Positions 34,493 through 46,468 of a stretch of 64,000 nt of DNA are shown here, piece by piece. The notes below the pieces were generated by a model. That model saw nothing but the letters and a program-made list of their open reading frames with translations. It had not been told where the DNA came from and made no database searches. The stretch spans positions 5,084,001-5,148,000 of the forward strand of contig JABYQQ010000001.1 in the NCBI GenBank assembly GCA_022605405.1, in the 5' to 3' direction. A program made the translations under genes and the position numbers. Each line of letters begins with the position of its first letter. Position 1 is the stretch's first letter. The DNA is from Earliella scabrosa. Its lineage: Eukaryota > Basidiomycota > Agaricomycetes > Polyporales > Polyporaceae.

Positions 34493-35947
34493 GGTCGGTC
34501 TATCACCACTTCGATGAGCGGCGGCGTGACGGCAAGGGCGAGTTGTATTGATGAGTGCCTAGTGGCTGCCTGCTGTTAGAGCCATACAAAGTGTATTATT
34601 AGTTTGTGTTCCCCCAACTGATCTTGAACACGGGAACTGACCTGAGTACAGGTATACGACTTGAACACGGTAGACCGAGTTAGCGCTCGCGTGGCGCGGT
34701 AAGGTTTCCTGGATCTGAGATTGGCAATTTCTCACCGTTCGAAGGCCCAACACGTACGTCGTACATGCGCCCTCGTATGCCATATCCCCTGGACTGGGAT
34801 ACATGTCTTATCCATGCCGACCTCGCCTCGTCCTCTGACCCCCCGGACTTTTTTGCGCTCTTGCGCAGAACCGTCACCATTAGTCTGCATCCCGTGCACC
34901 CTCGGTATTCGACTCCATCATGGCTACAAGCACTCGCCTGTCCCCAATGTTTCATGAATATCTAGTTATGCCGCTGTCGTCGAACAGTCACGATGGCAAT
35001 CTGGTAGGCCGCACCCAAGCCCTCTCTGAACGCAGTGCGAATTTGACTCGCATTAGCGCCATCTCACGGTCTCCGTGACCTTTCTACGGCTCTCGGCGAA
35101 CATATGTGTTCATCTCCGCTGGGACGTAGTCTCGCTCGCCCCTGTCCCCGGTGGAAGACGCCACGTACCTACTCCATACTCCCTCCCAAGACCTGGAGTA
35201 CTGGTCTCTGTCCCTGCCAATCCCCTTCAAGCACCCATTGTCTTCATCGCCCAGCGCCTGGACGGCTTTCCGCTGCGCGTGAGTTCCGAGCTCCCCATGC
35301 CCAAGCTCATCACGCTCACCTGCTCGTGCTCGCATCAGCGCCGCTTCCTAGTCGTGGTATCCTTCTATTTGGGCCACCGCGCTCCAGTCGACGCTATCGA
35401 GGCGCAAATGGAGCTTCAGTGGATGCCCCCGTCACGCACGCTCACAGCTCCTTTGGAAGCATGTCCTGAATTCGCGCTGCAGCAAGCGTCGCAGACCCCT
35501 TCTCCTCCGAGCGAGCACGACGACGAGTCATCATGACTTACTTATAGTCTGTCTTTACCTGGTTGTTCTACCACGCATAGCCTCCATCAATATTCATCCG
35601 GATCACCGGCACCCTCGCTTGCCCAGCGCTCCTCCCAGGCGCCGGTCCCCATATCCACCCTCCCTCTCTTTTCCTGCCCGACCACATTGTGCTCCTGCCA
35701 GCGCACTCGACTCTTGGACTCCCCGTGTCCTTGTCGTCGTTGTCCCACCGGCCGCACGCCCCAGGTACCATTTCAACGTATCTTTTGTTCTACGTGTGAG
35801 GTGGAAAGGAATTGCCTGCCCCCTTGCAGTCCTGTTCCTGAAGCAACGGGTACAGACACGGTCTGACTCACCAGGCAAGCCCGTCCCTCGTCTCCTCCAC
35901 ACCGTGAAAGAAAGCACCGATCCCCTTGCCATGTATTACCATTCACC
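34493..35947 (+). other. Region divergent from the transposase; possible small gene
   Basis: Plus-strand frames at about 34785-34972 (PYPLDWDTCLIHADLASSSD, ALACPQCFMN) and about 35075-35536 (LPRPGVLVSVPANPLQAPIV, LITLTCSCSHQRRFLVVVSF, ending PSPPSEHDDESS) have coding character. They could form one small two-exon gene, but I found no clean junction. The rest is the promoter region of the next gene. Confidence 0.3.
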
Positions 35948-38371
35948 ATGGCATGTCTGTGAGTGGACGTCTGCCGATGGTCTTCCGACGCGCCATTGAG
36001 ATGTTCCCAGTCGGCATTCGTCCCCTCCCAACATCGAGGCGTGTCATCGTCGAAGTTCGTCCATAGCTCTCGCTGCCACCCGTCATGGAGAGGTCTCCGA
36101 TTCTACATCTTTTGCGGCTCGGGATCGCTGGCCCGCCACCCGTTCCTCCGCGACCCCTCCCCAGGCTATGCGCGAGCGGCTAGCTCCGGCCCCTCCACCT
36201 CGAACGGCGAAACCCTTGGTTGCCACTGAGCGAGGCGTTGGTAAGTAGATGAACGCCCGACGGTCTGAACTGTACCAACTAATCGTTCGGTAGCGCCGCG
36301 CGTTTGCGCGTGTGGTGATGGCAGGGTGGCAGCCGCGCACAGCGATGTGGAAATCCTCACTACACCTAATCAAGACTGGGTGCCGCAATGTCCGTCCGAG
36401 CACGCGGTGCGCGCGTATACTGATGGGACATGGGGTCTACACGAGTACTCCAGGTGGCCTCAGTTTGCGGCACGCAACATGCGCCATGTAGCGTGCATCC
36501 CCACTCGGCAAGGCAATCGACATCTACCCGAAGTCTTGTGGACTTCACTCGCCCCGGACCGAGACTGGGTCGTCGGCAAGTGGTGCGGTTTTGGACATGT
36601 GGGTTTCCTGGCGTCGGCCCTGCGAGAGCAGCTAGAGCACGCCGCACAACATGCGCTTACCCGCGCAGATGAACTTCGAAGCTCAACATGCTCTCAGCAA
36701 GGCTACGTCCGCGAACTCTGCCTCGTGCTCCATCAATGCATAGAACGAATGCGTCGTCTGCCCGCCCCTGCAGCGACAGCAGTGGCCATCGGCGCTCATA
36801 TCCAGCGGCTATGTCTCGAGCTCCTCGGGCTGCATACCTACATCACCATAGTTCTCCCGTGCCTAGAAAGTGATCAACTGTTTCACAAGAACATTCTACC
36901 CGTCATCGGCACGTTTGTCCGTGACTTACAAGAAGCCGCGAATTTCGTCCGCGCCGGGGTCCCCACGTGGGTATTGCAACGCCCCACGTCGTCCACGCGA
37001 ATCTGGCGTGTAGTGCCGTGCACGCACCCACCCTGGATCCACTCCGCCACGTCGGGAAACGATGTCAAGCCGATGGCCCAAATTGGGAGTGACGGGGAGA
37101 ATTGGCTGAGCTCGATGGTGTTCGCCATTAGCACTCAACTGTGCGACTCTGAGTGTCCTCGTCTGCCCGCGCTCACCCGCGATGACAAGCCGAAGCGGTC
37201 TAGGTTGATGGTAGTCACGAAGAACCTTACCCTCCCCGCGCATCCCGCGCCCCATCGCCATTCGTCCTCCCAACCTCCCCGTATCACCAATCGCTTGGCT
37301 CTCCGAATCATCCCAAGCAATAGCTCGCCACGAGGGCCGCTATACGACACCGACGCCGCTACTTCGGTCCCGGGGAGGAACCCGGTTCGCCATCCCTCTC
37401 GTGAACACATGCCATCACCTTTCTACGATGTTCCCCTGGTATGGGCGCGCGCCTTGGAGTCACTCGGGTGCCTGCCTACACCTCGCCACTCAGTTGCGTA
37501 CTTCTATCCCCCCCCCTTTCTACTCGACACAGTGTGCCCCGCGGCACCTGTCCCTCGCGATCAGGCTGGACTCCCTATTCGCGAAGACGACAAGGTGCCA
37601 CGCTATCTCCATCATTTAGCACGCATCCGCGAATATTGTCGAGTCCGGCTCATGGATACTAGTCTTGATGGGCGACCCCTGACGATTGCCGAATGGCGCA
37701 CGGCCCTATGGGGCGACTATGCCGACAAGCCGGAGCCAGTCGTCCGTGGACCGGCCGGTGTTCAGCGCCGCGTGAAACGCAAGCATCATGAGAGGTCCGC
37801 CATCGGCCGTCTATTTGGGGAGGACGCGTGTTTGCAGTCGTACGACATTGCGCACGTTCCCACTCTAGAGGGGCAACCCGTTCCGGCAGACATAGCTGCG
37901 ACCAAGCCATGGGTGCGCATGCGACTGGTGTGGGAGGCCCATGAGATCAACTGGCGCTGCGAGGTAATGGCGCTCGACTCTGTAATGCTATGTCGAGAGG
38001 AGCTGTCCGCCGTCAACAGGTGGGCTCGCGAGGCGCAGATTTCCGCCATCTGGGGTCTCCCATCCGCTATGATGAGCGTTCTACCGGTCATCCCGGCCGA
38101 GCTGCGCGCTTTCTGTTGGGCTCCTCCTACGCAGCCAGGGTGGACAGAATGCTGGAGTCGTCTGGCTGCCTTCGTGGCAGTCATATCGAGATGGGACGGA
38201 TGTCCAATGTATCTCCGCAACATCGCAGAGGGGCACGACGACTGGACCGCGGACGAGTATGATACTATCCAGACGGCTGCCGCCGAGTTCTACTGCCAAA
38301 CCTTTGCACACCACTTCCACCGTCTTCCTATCATTCCAATCGAGTTTCCGGACCATCTCGTGTATCCATAG
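35948..38371 (+). CDS. 772-residue protein of unknown function beside the transposase
   Basis: Starts at 35948 in the favourable context CACCATGG with a first exon of only 11 nt (MACL). A GTGAGT...CAG intron (35959-36010) follows, then exon 36011-36240, a GTAAGT...TAG intron with a CTAAT branch site (36241-36293), and the main exon 36294-38371. All phases agree. The protein has a Ser/Arg/Pro-rich start, a Cys pair (VCACGDG), then RAYTDGTWGLHEYSRWPQF and WVVGKWCGFGHVGFLASALR. A helical segment and a Pro-rich middle follow, and the C-terminal region includes KPWVRMRLVWEAHEINWRCE. I do not recognise a domain. It is transcribed away from the KDZ gene. A GTAAGT overlaps the stop codon, so a further exon (open to about 38683) is possible. 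Confidence 0.7.
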
Positions 38372-39045
38372 TAAGTAGCATGGCCTAAGTAATGTATTAC
38401 TCGATCACCAATGGGGCCCCATGCCCCAAGACGGTCTCTGCAAAGGTGCGCAAGATTGCTTTGTCCTTACTGAACATGGTCAATTGGCAGTACATCAGTA
38501 TCAGCCGCGAGCCGATCTCGCGTCGCATTCCACCCAGTACGACCAACAGTCCTCGCCTTGGCACGCCCTGAACCTGTCGGGTTCTTGAGGGCGTCCTCGA
38601 GCGCTGCCTATAGCCACACCCCAAGCAGCGTAGCTATCTTGCTGAACGCTGCGAGGTCCCAGAACTACAGTTCGTCTGTGTAATGACTACAGTCTCATCT
38701 CTTGCGTGCCATGCCGTCTGCAGAGTCGCGAGTGGCAGACACATCTCTCCACGTCATCATCTCTCACTGACATCTCCCTCACGTTCCAAGCCTTCAGCCG
38801 ACAAAGCAGCGCGCATGATAAACTCACCCAAAGGAGCGCACTTCCGACATCAATGACAAGGCTTGTCGATATGGCGCCAGGTCACCAAATTACGCGAGCG
38901 GCCGCGCGAAGGCGATCTTCACGACGGCCCTGGCCGTTCGCCGCCAGGACGCCTGACCGCTGCTGACTGAAACGCCCACCATTCCTGCAGATTGCCCATT
39001 CGCCCTTCCCTCTCCGCCTTCGCCCGTTGCTCACTGAGATCTACC
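38372..39045. other. Spacer or possible last exon
   Basis: Holds the possible extra exon of the preceding gene (about 38490-38683) and the promoter of the next gene. Nothing else seen. Confidence 0.4.
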
Positions 39046-42000
39046 ATGGGTCGTCAAGACGAGAACTTCTGGGCCCCCGAGAAGGCATGGTTGCGGGTGC
39101 AAGTTCGTACCCAGGTGCTTCGAGACGTCCTCACCGGCGGGGTCAAAGACAAATTGACGGTGGCTACTAACATCATCTGGCCGCTGTACCAGCAAACCTT
39201 CCCCCGGCCATTCCCCCCGGAGACTCCCGAGGCCTTCGCTCTTCGCAAACGTTATGCAAGGGCAGATCGCTGCAAAGAACTCACACAGATCCCGGGAGAG
39301 ACAGAGGAGGACGTCGAGAAGCGCATGAATGAGCGATTTGGGGTGAGTAACGTTGTCCCCTCCTTTGGAATACCTGGCGCCCATATTCCCCGGTACAGCT
39401 CATTCGCGACTGGATACGACGCAACTGGAGGGCAGAGAACGCGCTCGACGCCAAGGCTCCCCAGCTCGGCATCGCTCCTCTGAAGCCTCAAGCCCGACCC
39501 AAGCGGTTGGGCGCGTTCGACATGTTCTGCAAGAGCGCGTTGGCGGACCAACTCGTGGCCACTCCGAAGCATAAAGGCGGCAAGGTAGACGTTGGCAAGC
39601 GCAATAGATTGCTCGCTCAGGCTTTCGGCCGCCTCGGTATAGCCATGAAAGCACAGTTCCAGGCTGAGGCTGATGAATGCAACGCGCGTGAAGCGGCCGA
39701 GGAGAAGGCTCTGTACGACACGGAGGAGGATTATCTGCGGGCGGTGTACGTGTCTCCTCATTTCTGCCGAGCACACATATCTTTATCGTGAGTGATGTAC
39801 AGCAAGGTCCCCTCGGTGCAACCCTGGGTGCAACACGTCCTCGAGCACATCCAAACCGAAGTCGGGTGGATTGGAGGATTGGTTATCGGCGGGCCGGATG
39901 AACAAGGACATCTCAAGGTTCGAAGGTGCGCAAAGTACGGTCTTGTGCCCGTGACTTGTGCTCATTCCTCACCCATCCCAAAGCGCTACGACCGCATTGG
40001 ACAGCCATGGACGGGACTTCATAGCCGCCCTGTGTGAGCGCATCCAGTGGAGCCCTGAAGAGTTCAACGTGTGGAGCGCGGCGTGGATGTATAGCGCGCA
40101 TCGCAGTAAGTGGATGCTGCCGAGCGAATTGTCCCCCGTGCCACAGTTTCACCTCTTTCCCCAGCCGTACAAACCCCTGGTGTCCGCTTCGAAGACATGT
40201 ACGAGCCTGACGCTGTGCGAGCTGAGCTTGGGAATATTCCGAACCCCATTGTTACTGCAGAACCATCATCTCCGGAAGCATGGCAGACGAGCCAGCACGA
40301 GCTTTGGACTCAAGGTGTGTCAACCCTCCTCGGCACGATCTGTCCTTAGAGCATGTACTCATGCTCTCTCAGACGTTGAGAACCCAACTCCCAAGGCATC
40401 TCTTCCAGTCGATCCGACCTGCGGCGACAGTACACACGAAGTAGACGTCGCTCCTCCATTCGACCATTCCGCCGTGGACAACGGCGCTATCAGCATCGAT
40501 TACTTCGGGTCTGACGGCGAAGCTTTGCCTGAGTTACCTCAAGTTTACGACGGGTCTGATGCGATCGAGACGGAAACTTATGGGGCGGGGCACTCGTCGC
40601 CGTACCCTCTCCCGGGCCACACCTTCACAGCGGATCCCGCCCTCCATTCAGCCTCATGTTATACACCACAGGATAGCTACGTTACGGACGTGAATGACCA
40701 ATATAGTACGTCGTCGGTGTTTCATGACCATTTCCGACAGCTCACCTCTGCCCATCGCAGCTTGGTCGTCTATCCCGAGTGTGACGGGTGATGTTGCGTG
40801 GCAGACGTCTCCTGACGAATCGCTGGATGTCTCGCAGGTCCCCCCCACTGACGGTAGCTCTGCTGCCTCAGGTTCGGCACCCGATGTCTTTGCGCAGGTT
40901 GCGTGGGATTCGTCCGCTCACGAATCGCTGTATATCGCGCAAGGCGTCCTCTCGGGAGAGAACTCTGCTGCCTCAGCCTCAATGGAGACGTGTAACCCGT
41001 CAAGCTTTGGGATCACAACGCATGTCTCGTCATTTGGTAAGACTCGCTCTTCGTACGACCAGTCACAGTCGCTGATAGCTTGTTCCCGCCTTGCGACTGT
41101 TGCGATAGTGTCGACTCCCGATGGGCTCCCAGAAATGCAAGACTTAGAGTGTGCCAATGTAGCGCTCGGCTCGTCAGGACTACAGGCATGGGAGGTCGTC
41201 CAGTTTACCGAGCCAGGTGGTAAGGATATAGGTCAGAGCCTTCTCACCTTGCATTCACCTAAACGTCGTTCGAATTATGACCTCGTTGATGATGCGTCAG
41301 CCGTACCACCTTCATCTCAAGCTAGGCATCTGTCGAGGACGCAAGACGGCACCACCTTCATTAACGACGACGATGGCTCCACAAGGGTCCCTGAGTGCAA
41401 TCGCCAGAACTTGACATGGCAATCTGGGGTCAACTTTGGTAAGATCCTGAGCGTCATACTCCGACGATTGCTTGCGTCTGATCGTGAGCGTGGCTCTATT
41501 TGTACAGCGCCCTCGACGCTCGCCTCCTCGGTCTCATACGACGTAGCGGTATCGACCTCTGCGATGGACGGCTGCCCTGCCATTCAGAGCGCTCACCAAC
41601 AGCCAGGTGCGTGTTGAGCATGCGACGCTATCGACCTCTCCTCACCTACTAATATCATAGCTGTGTCCTCGCCTGAAGGATGTTTCCCTGTGGGGCTGCC
41701 GGGTGATGCAATTCAAACGCACGAGACTTTGTCATCGGACTCCATGACGGAATCCACCCTCAATGCCGCCATATCCCGCACCGTGTGCACGTCGTACTCG
41801 TCTCTGGCTGGAGCGCGGCCGGATCTGGCTACGGCTCATCTCTCCTCGCACACGCCTGCTCCGATCGTTCACACTACGAACCCGCCTCCTCTCTCTTCCC
41901 ATGGACATGAAGCATCTCATCACGAACCGGCCCCAGCTCTCGAGGGTGTCAGCAATGGGCGCGGCTTGGAGCACGAGCGCGCTCCCCACTCGGAGCTCGG

Positions 42001-42914
42001 TGTCTTGGCCGATGTTGTGAACATCAACCTCATGGACTCGCTACCGCACAAGAGTTCTCCGTTGGCGAGCAACTCCGCGTGGTGGGATGCCCCTTATGGT
42101 TTGTCCCTGCCATCGCCAGATGCATCTCTCAGCAACTTAAGTGGGACAACCGTCAACCTCGACGCGCCGACCCCCTCACCGTTGCGCGTCACCTCGTCCG
42201 TCGAACTATCAGCCCGACTTCCCACTGTCTTGTCACCTTTCCAAGCAACCGCGGCTGCTACAACGCGCTCTTCGCCGAGGAGTAGCCCACTCCCACAGAC
42301 GCCGCGCGTCCATCGCCACTATGACGCCACTCAGGCTCTTACGCCCCATCGCCACGCCCGCCACTATTCGCCGCTCCCTTACACTCCCCGGCCGCGTCGG
42401 GTAGAGCAGCTCGCTCAATCGCTTCCTGCGTTGGACCTCCATGCACTTCCGGTAGTGCGACACCCGGGATCGCCTCACTCTCCTGCCAAAGCAGCGCTAC
42501 TTGCCAGCGAAGTCCAACCCCCGAGAATTGACCACCCAGGGGTACCACTTCCGCATCGACACGGCGAGGGCCCTCGCACGGTTCCTCCCAGACCGTCGTC
42601 TCCCACTGTGGAGGGAAGACGCCAGACCAAGAAGACATTGCGCGCCGATGGCAAGGATCCGTGAGTCTTTCTACTACAAGTCTGGCGGACTGCTCTCTAA
42701 TGTGACCGCAGGGTCCGTACAATTGCGCAGCGTCGTGAAGACGATGACGACCATGCGAATGATGACGTCGAGGTTCCGGCCTCGGGGTCGCTCTCGGCGC
42801 CCTCCAACAGGAAATCGTCTGCTGCCCGGTAAGGGAGGTGCTTTGATGTACAATGTTGATCTGATCGTTCTAACTGGTTGCAGCGGTAGTCAAAAGAGGA
42901 AGCGCCGTTCCTGA
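39046..42914 (+). CDS. HMG-box-like protein with long Ser/Pro-rich tail
   Basis: The start at 39046 (CTACCATGG) gives MGRQDENFWAPEKAWLRVQV. Exon 2 from 39399 has LIRDWIRRNWRAEN and then an HMG-box-like segment: RPKRLGAFDMFCKSALADQL, ending KAQFQAEADECNAREAAEE. The next conserved part reads VPSVQPWVQHVLEHIQTEVG, IGGLVIGGPDEQG and SHGRDFIAALCERIQW, interrupted by introns at about 39929-39982 and 40109-40162. From about 40375 the protein becomes Ser/Thr/Pro-rich and disordered for over 700 residues. It ends with the basic SQKRKRRS at 42912-42914. Two junctions (near 39745-39795 and 40690-40735) do not join in phase by eye, so the model may contain frameshifts or missed exons. The layout suggests a nuclear DNA-binding or chromatin-associated protein, which is inference from composition. 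Confidence 0.6.
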
Positions 42915-42959
42915 GCCACGGGGCTCGGCAGAATGAGCGAGTTGCGCCTGGAGACAGAG

Positions 42960-43110
42960 TTGCGCTTTGAGATCGCCATTTGGGTTTCAAAACTTCGCCT
43001 TGCGATGGCCAGTTTGGCCGTGTGGTCGCGAGTTCGGCCTTGGGATCGCGAGTTCGGCCTTGGGATCGTGAGTTCCACCTTGGGATCGCGACTTGCGTCT
43101 CGGAGTTGCG
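42960..43110. repeat. Short minisatellite (CGCGAGTTCGGCCTTGGGAT unit)
   Basis: The unit GCGAGTTCGGCCTTGGGATC occurs twice in a row and a third time with changes (GTGAGTTCCACCTTGGGATC). More diverged flanking copies are present (GCCAGTTTGGCC, ACTTCGCCTTGCGATGG). Read on the other strand it resembles the 23.5-kb array (CGATCCCAAG, GCCGAACTC). Confidence 0.75.
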
Positions 43111-43384
43111 CCCTGCGGGGCGTGACGAGGTTCAAGGGAGCATGGAAGCTACGGTTCATTTACGTTTTGACTATGTACATGGCGTGCCACCACAGGTGTC
43201 GCATTGAACGCTGTAAGGGCCCGCAGAGAGAATGATGATGAATTCGTCAGTAGTACTCAGGGTGTGGAACGATCGCGATCGCCTCAGTCGGCATGTCTGC
43301 AACGCAGATCAAGCGTGATGAGGTACAAGGGCTAGATACTATATTTGTGACCACCAGCCTCAGCATAGATCATCCGCACACAAG
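43111..43384. other. Spacer and promoter
   Basis: Short gap before the next gene. No element assigned. Confidence 0.4.
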
Positions 43385-44378
43385 ATGGCCACTGCTAGCA
43401 CGCCTCCTACTGTCGTCAATGTCCGCATCCGCGCGCTCTACTGGGATAAGGTAGACTGCCCCCTCGAAGCTATCACATTGCTAGGAGACCGACATGTTGA
43501 CTTTGTGGCTCGACAGGATTTCTTACCACCCCATCAACACTATTATGTAGCCGCGAAGGGGACCCAAGTATACCTGTGGGACGACGCGTGGCTGCGGAAG
43601 CGCTGCAGTGACGCGGGAAACCTCTTGTTGGATATATGGGAGCCCGAGGTTGGGAACTGGCGCGCCAGTTTGGCGCAACACTTGGTCGTGATCGCCGACG
43701 AACAGCTACCGGTTGTACTGATCCGCCCTAGCGAACGGCGTCCGCTCTGCTTCGGACTCGCCCAAGAGATCACCCTCCTTGAAGAAACTCGTGGGCTCGA
43801 GGCGGGCAAATGCCTCGCTAAGCATGATTTCCGCCCGCCCGAGGGCGAGAGCACACCGACGCTGCACCTGTATGCCTGGGGGAAGGTCAGTCTTCCGCGC
43901 CGGCATGGAGGGAATATACTCACAGCTACACTCCCCAGGGCAGCGAGGATCCGGTTCTGTACTACATCGGCGTCCCCGACGACTGGCAGGTGCAGTTGTG
44001 CGCCTTTCCCGCAATCCTCGAGCACGTCGTGGGACCAGATGTCGGTCAACATCAAGATGTCGAGATATGGAACGCTGAGATCGAGGCCTGGCGGCGACAT
44101 GCCATCAGTGTACCGGTGTTGGTGGACAGGGCACGGACGTTGTTACTCATGCGCTATCCAGCGAATGGCCTGGGTCGCGCAGTCGGCCAATGGATTGCTA
44201 TCATGCAACGGCAGTCCTTCAGCAAGTGGCTCCTGGCGCGGTTGGATGAATACATCGATGCGGAGGCAGACGAGGTGGGTCAGAGGCAGGCCTGCCAATC
44301 GATTCGCTGACATTCGTTGTGACTCGCCAGGCAGGCTCCCAATCGCACCTTCCGACCAAGCGCACGCGGACGAACTAG
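43385..44378 (+). CDS. Unknown protein with a duplicated Trp-containing module
   Basis: Three exons with exact phase: 43385-43885, 43939-44274 and 44331-44378, giving 294 residues. The N-terminus is MATASTPPTVVNVRIRALYW. Two related segments are visible. Copy 1 reads LLLDIWEPEVGNWRASLAQH and then LPVVLIRPSE. Copy 2 reads DVEIWNAEIEAWRRHAISVP and then LLLMRYPAN. Both have W-x7-8-W followed about 15-20 residues later by a hydrophobic strand ending in Arg. A third similar copy is in the gene at about 45567-46468. The C-terminus is short and basic (PTKRTRTN). No known domain recognised. It lies in a run of same-strand unknown genes and could be cargo of a mobile element. Confidence 0.68.
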
Positions 44379-44698
44379 ACTGGGGTCCGCGCCGGACAAG
44401 TTGGGCTAGCTTTGTGTATAAAAGACTGTGTGATGTCTTAATCGGACAGGGTTAACGTTGTACCTGCAAGTGTGTCAGATCACTACTTGCCTTAGTGGGC
44501 CTGGTGGCGAGTCGGTGCGCCAATCATCGATCGGGCATTCGCCGCAGGTGCGGTTCCTGGCCTCTGCAGAATTTATAAATGTGTAGAGCAGTGTGGACGC
44601 TGGAGCACCCAACCTTGCCTTGACATCCCCTCCGTTCCCATTCGCTGCGCCGCGGGCTGGTTTGACGCTTGGGGTCGTGTTCTGAGGTCAAGCGGTCG
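44379..44698. other. Spacer
   Basis: Short gap between two same-strand genes. Nothing assigned. Confidence 0.4.
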
Positions 44699-45324
44699 AT
44701 GCCCCCTCGCCGTGATTACTTCCGGCCGGGAGAGCCGGGGGCGCGACCGATAACCCCCCGAGAGGTGACAGGCGTTCCGCGCAAGTCGTATTCGAGCGCG
44801 CTCAAGGTAGCATGTCGCAAAGGAAGCGCCACAAGAGTTCCGCCGTGGCCATCGCATTGTCCTCAATGCCACATGACCACCTCATATCTCGCGCAACTCT
44901 GTTACATGGAAGGGGTGGCGGGTGCCTACGTTTTCATAGTGAGTCAGTTTTTCCCCGTCGAAGACACGCATCTGATCATTGCGTGCGAATCTGTCAACGT
45001 ACATAGGGCAAAAAGTGTTCTCACCGTCATTGGCCTGTTCAAACTGGGCCGTCGGATTCGCAGCTGGAGGAGATCGAGGAGGAGCGCGAGCGAGACCCCG
45101 CGGGGACTCCTAGACGAACCCCAACCCAAAAGGGTAAGGCTGTGCTAATTGTGGGGCAGCCACGTGTCCGCGCACACGAGGTAGGCTCGCGGAGCCGTCG
45201 GCCGAGCGGCCGTCATAACGCTCCAGCCCAAGTGAGTTGCATTGGAACCATACGTTTGATTCACTATCTCACCTCGTGCGGCAGTTGGGGGATGGTAGTC
45301 CCGCGGCGTTGAAGGTGAGCTGAA
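44699..45324 (+). CDS. Small cysteine-cluster protein with acidic and basic segments
   Basis: The start at 44699 gives MPPRRDYFRPGEPGARPITP. The likely first exon runs to about 44920 and includes HCPQCHMTTSYLAQLCYMEG. An intron ending ACATAG then leads to GKKCSHRHWPVQTGPSDSQL, followed by EEIEEERERDPAGTPRRTPT. Joined, this gives a C-x2-C-x12-C-x6-C-x2-H pattern that may bind zinc, comparable in style to the cysteine cluster of the gene at 50449-51514. A further tiny exon (LGDGSPAALK, about 45290-45315) is possible before a stop. Exon boundaries are tentative. The function is unknown; DNA binding is a guess from the cluster and charge pattern. Confidence 0.5.
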
Positions 45325-45566
45325 TCACAAGTACTGTTCCGACTGAGGATGGCCCTCTGAATAGCATCCGCAGACTGTCAGTAACGACCGCCGCCTGACC
45401 CAGGTGCGCAGTCCTGAGCAACCGCGCTGATGACCATTCCCTCATGGCTTAGTATCACAGAACAGCGATGGCGCGCCGGCAAACATATCCGGAGAGAACC
45501 GGCCAAGTTACGAGGTGAGCCCGACCCTCTCGACCGAATCGTCAGCGTGCAGAATGATGTGTACAG

Positions 45567-46468
45567 CACCGACGCGACTGCAAGGGTCCGTACTTCGTCC
45601 ATGTGGTTGTTTGGCATCAGGTCCGTTCGGTCCCTTCAGCTCGGTTCATAAAATGCTCTGACTGCAACCTGGCTAGGCGAAACGCACGCCCGAGGGGCGA
45701 CTATGCGAGGTGGATGGCTATTGTGACGAGCACGTCCTCTACATCGCTCAAATCCCCTGGATATACACACTCGGCAACGACTTCGACTATTGGAGTTATG
45801 ACCTTTGCGACTGGGTGGAGTTGGATCGTCCTTGTCAAGCCATTCATCTGGAAACCAACTTCGACGTGTGCCTCCTCCGAGTCCGCGGTGTCGTATGTCA
45901 CCGTTTTGGCAGCACGCTGAGTTCGGCGGAAGGCTCGCAGAGGGCTAAGACGAGCCGCGTACCGCTTGCTGAAGCTGTTGGGGAACCGATGACTGGATCG
46001 CTGTGGGCGCTGCTATGGACGGAGGTCAGCTCTCCCTCATGTGTGTGAAGCGGCCCTACTGACCTTTCGGCTTAGGATCACGCAGGCCCTGAAGTGTTCT
46101 GCTTCCCAATTCCGCCTTCCGACGTCCTGTTCATTGTGGAAACGGAGGCATACGCCCAACGGCTGACCGGCCTGGAAGGATCTCGGCTGCTTGAATTCTG
46201 GCACGAGGGTCGTGCAGATTGGGGTCGAGTAGACATGACAGTACCTCTGCACGTGGATCCCCATGCCCCGTTGATCCTCCTCCGCCGTCCCGATGCCTTT
46301 GCACTTCAGGGACTGGGTGAAGCGATCGAGTATCTCGCAGATCAGCGCATCGACGACAATAGGGCACCAGTTTATCCTCGCCCTGCCACCTCCGCAGAGA
46401 TGAGATACCACCGGGTACGTCTTCCCATGTGGCTGTATTCAAGCGCGTCGCCTGACGACTCCACATGA
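45567..46468 (+). CDS. Unknown protein related to the 43385-44378 gene (shared Trp module)
   Basis: Clear coding exons are 45677-46024 and 46076-46468. An earlier exon ending at 45620 (PYFVHVVVWHQ) joins in phase, but the true start is unknown. Exon 2 reads GYCDEHVLYIAQIPWIYTLG, YDLCDWVELD and FDVCLLRVRG. Exon 3 reads PEVFCFPIPPSDVLFIVE, SRLLEFWHEGRADWGRVDMT and then PLILLRRPDAFALQGLGEAI. The last block aligns with LLLDIWEPEVGNWRASL...LPVVLIRPSERRPLCFGLAQEI of the upstream gene, so the two are paralogues built from the same module. The C-terminus is SPDDST. Function unknown. Confidence 0.6.

Noticed and set aside
30599..38371. TET/JBP dioxygenase as KDZ cargo
   Set aside because: I looked for the HxD...H...R core expected of such cargo in the neighbouring proteins and did not find it.
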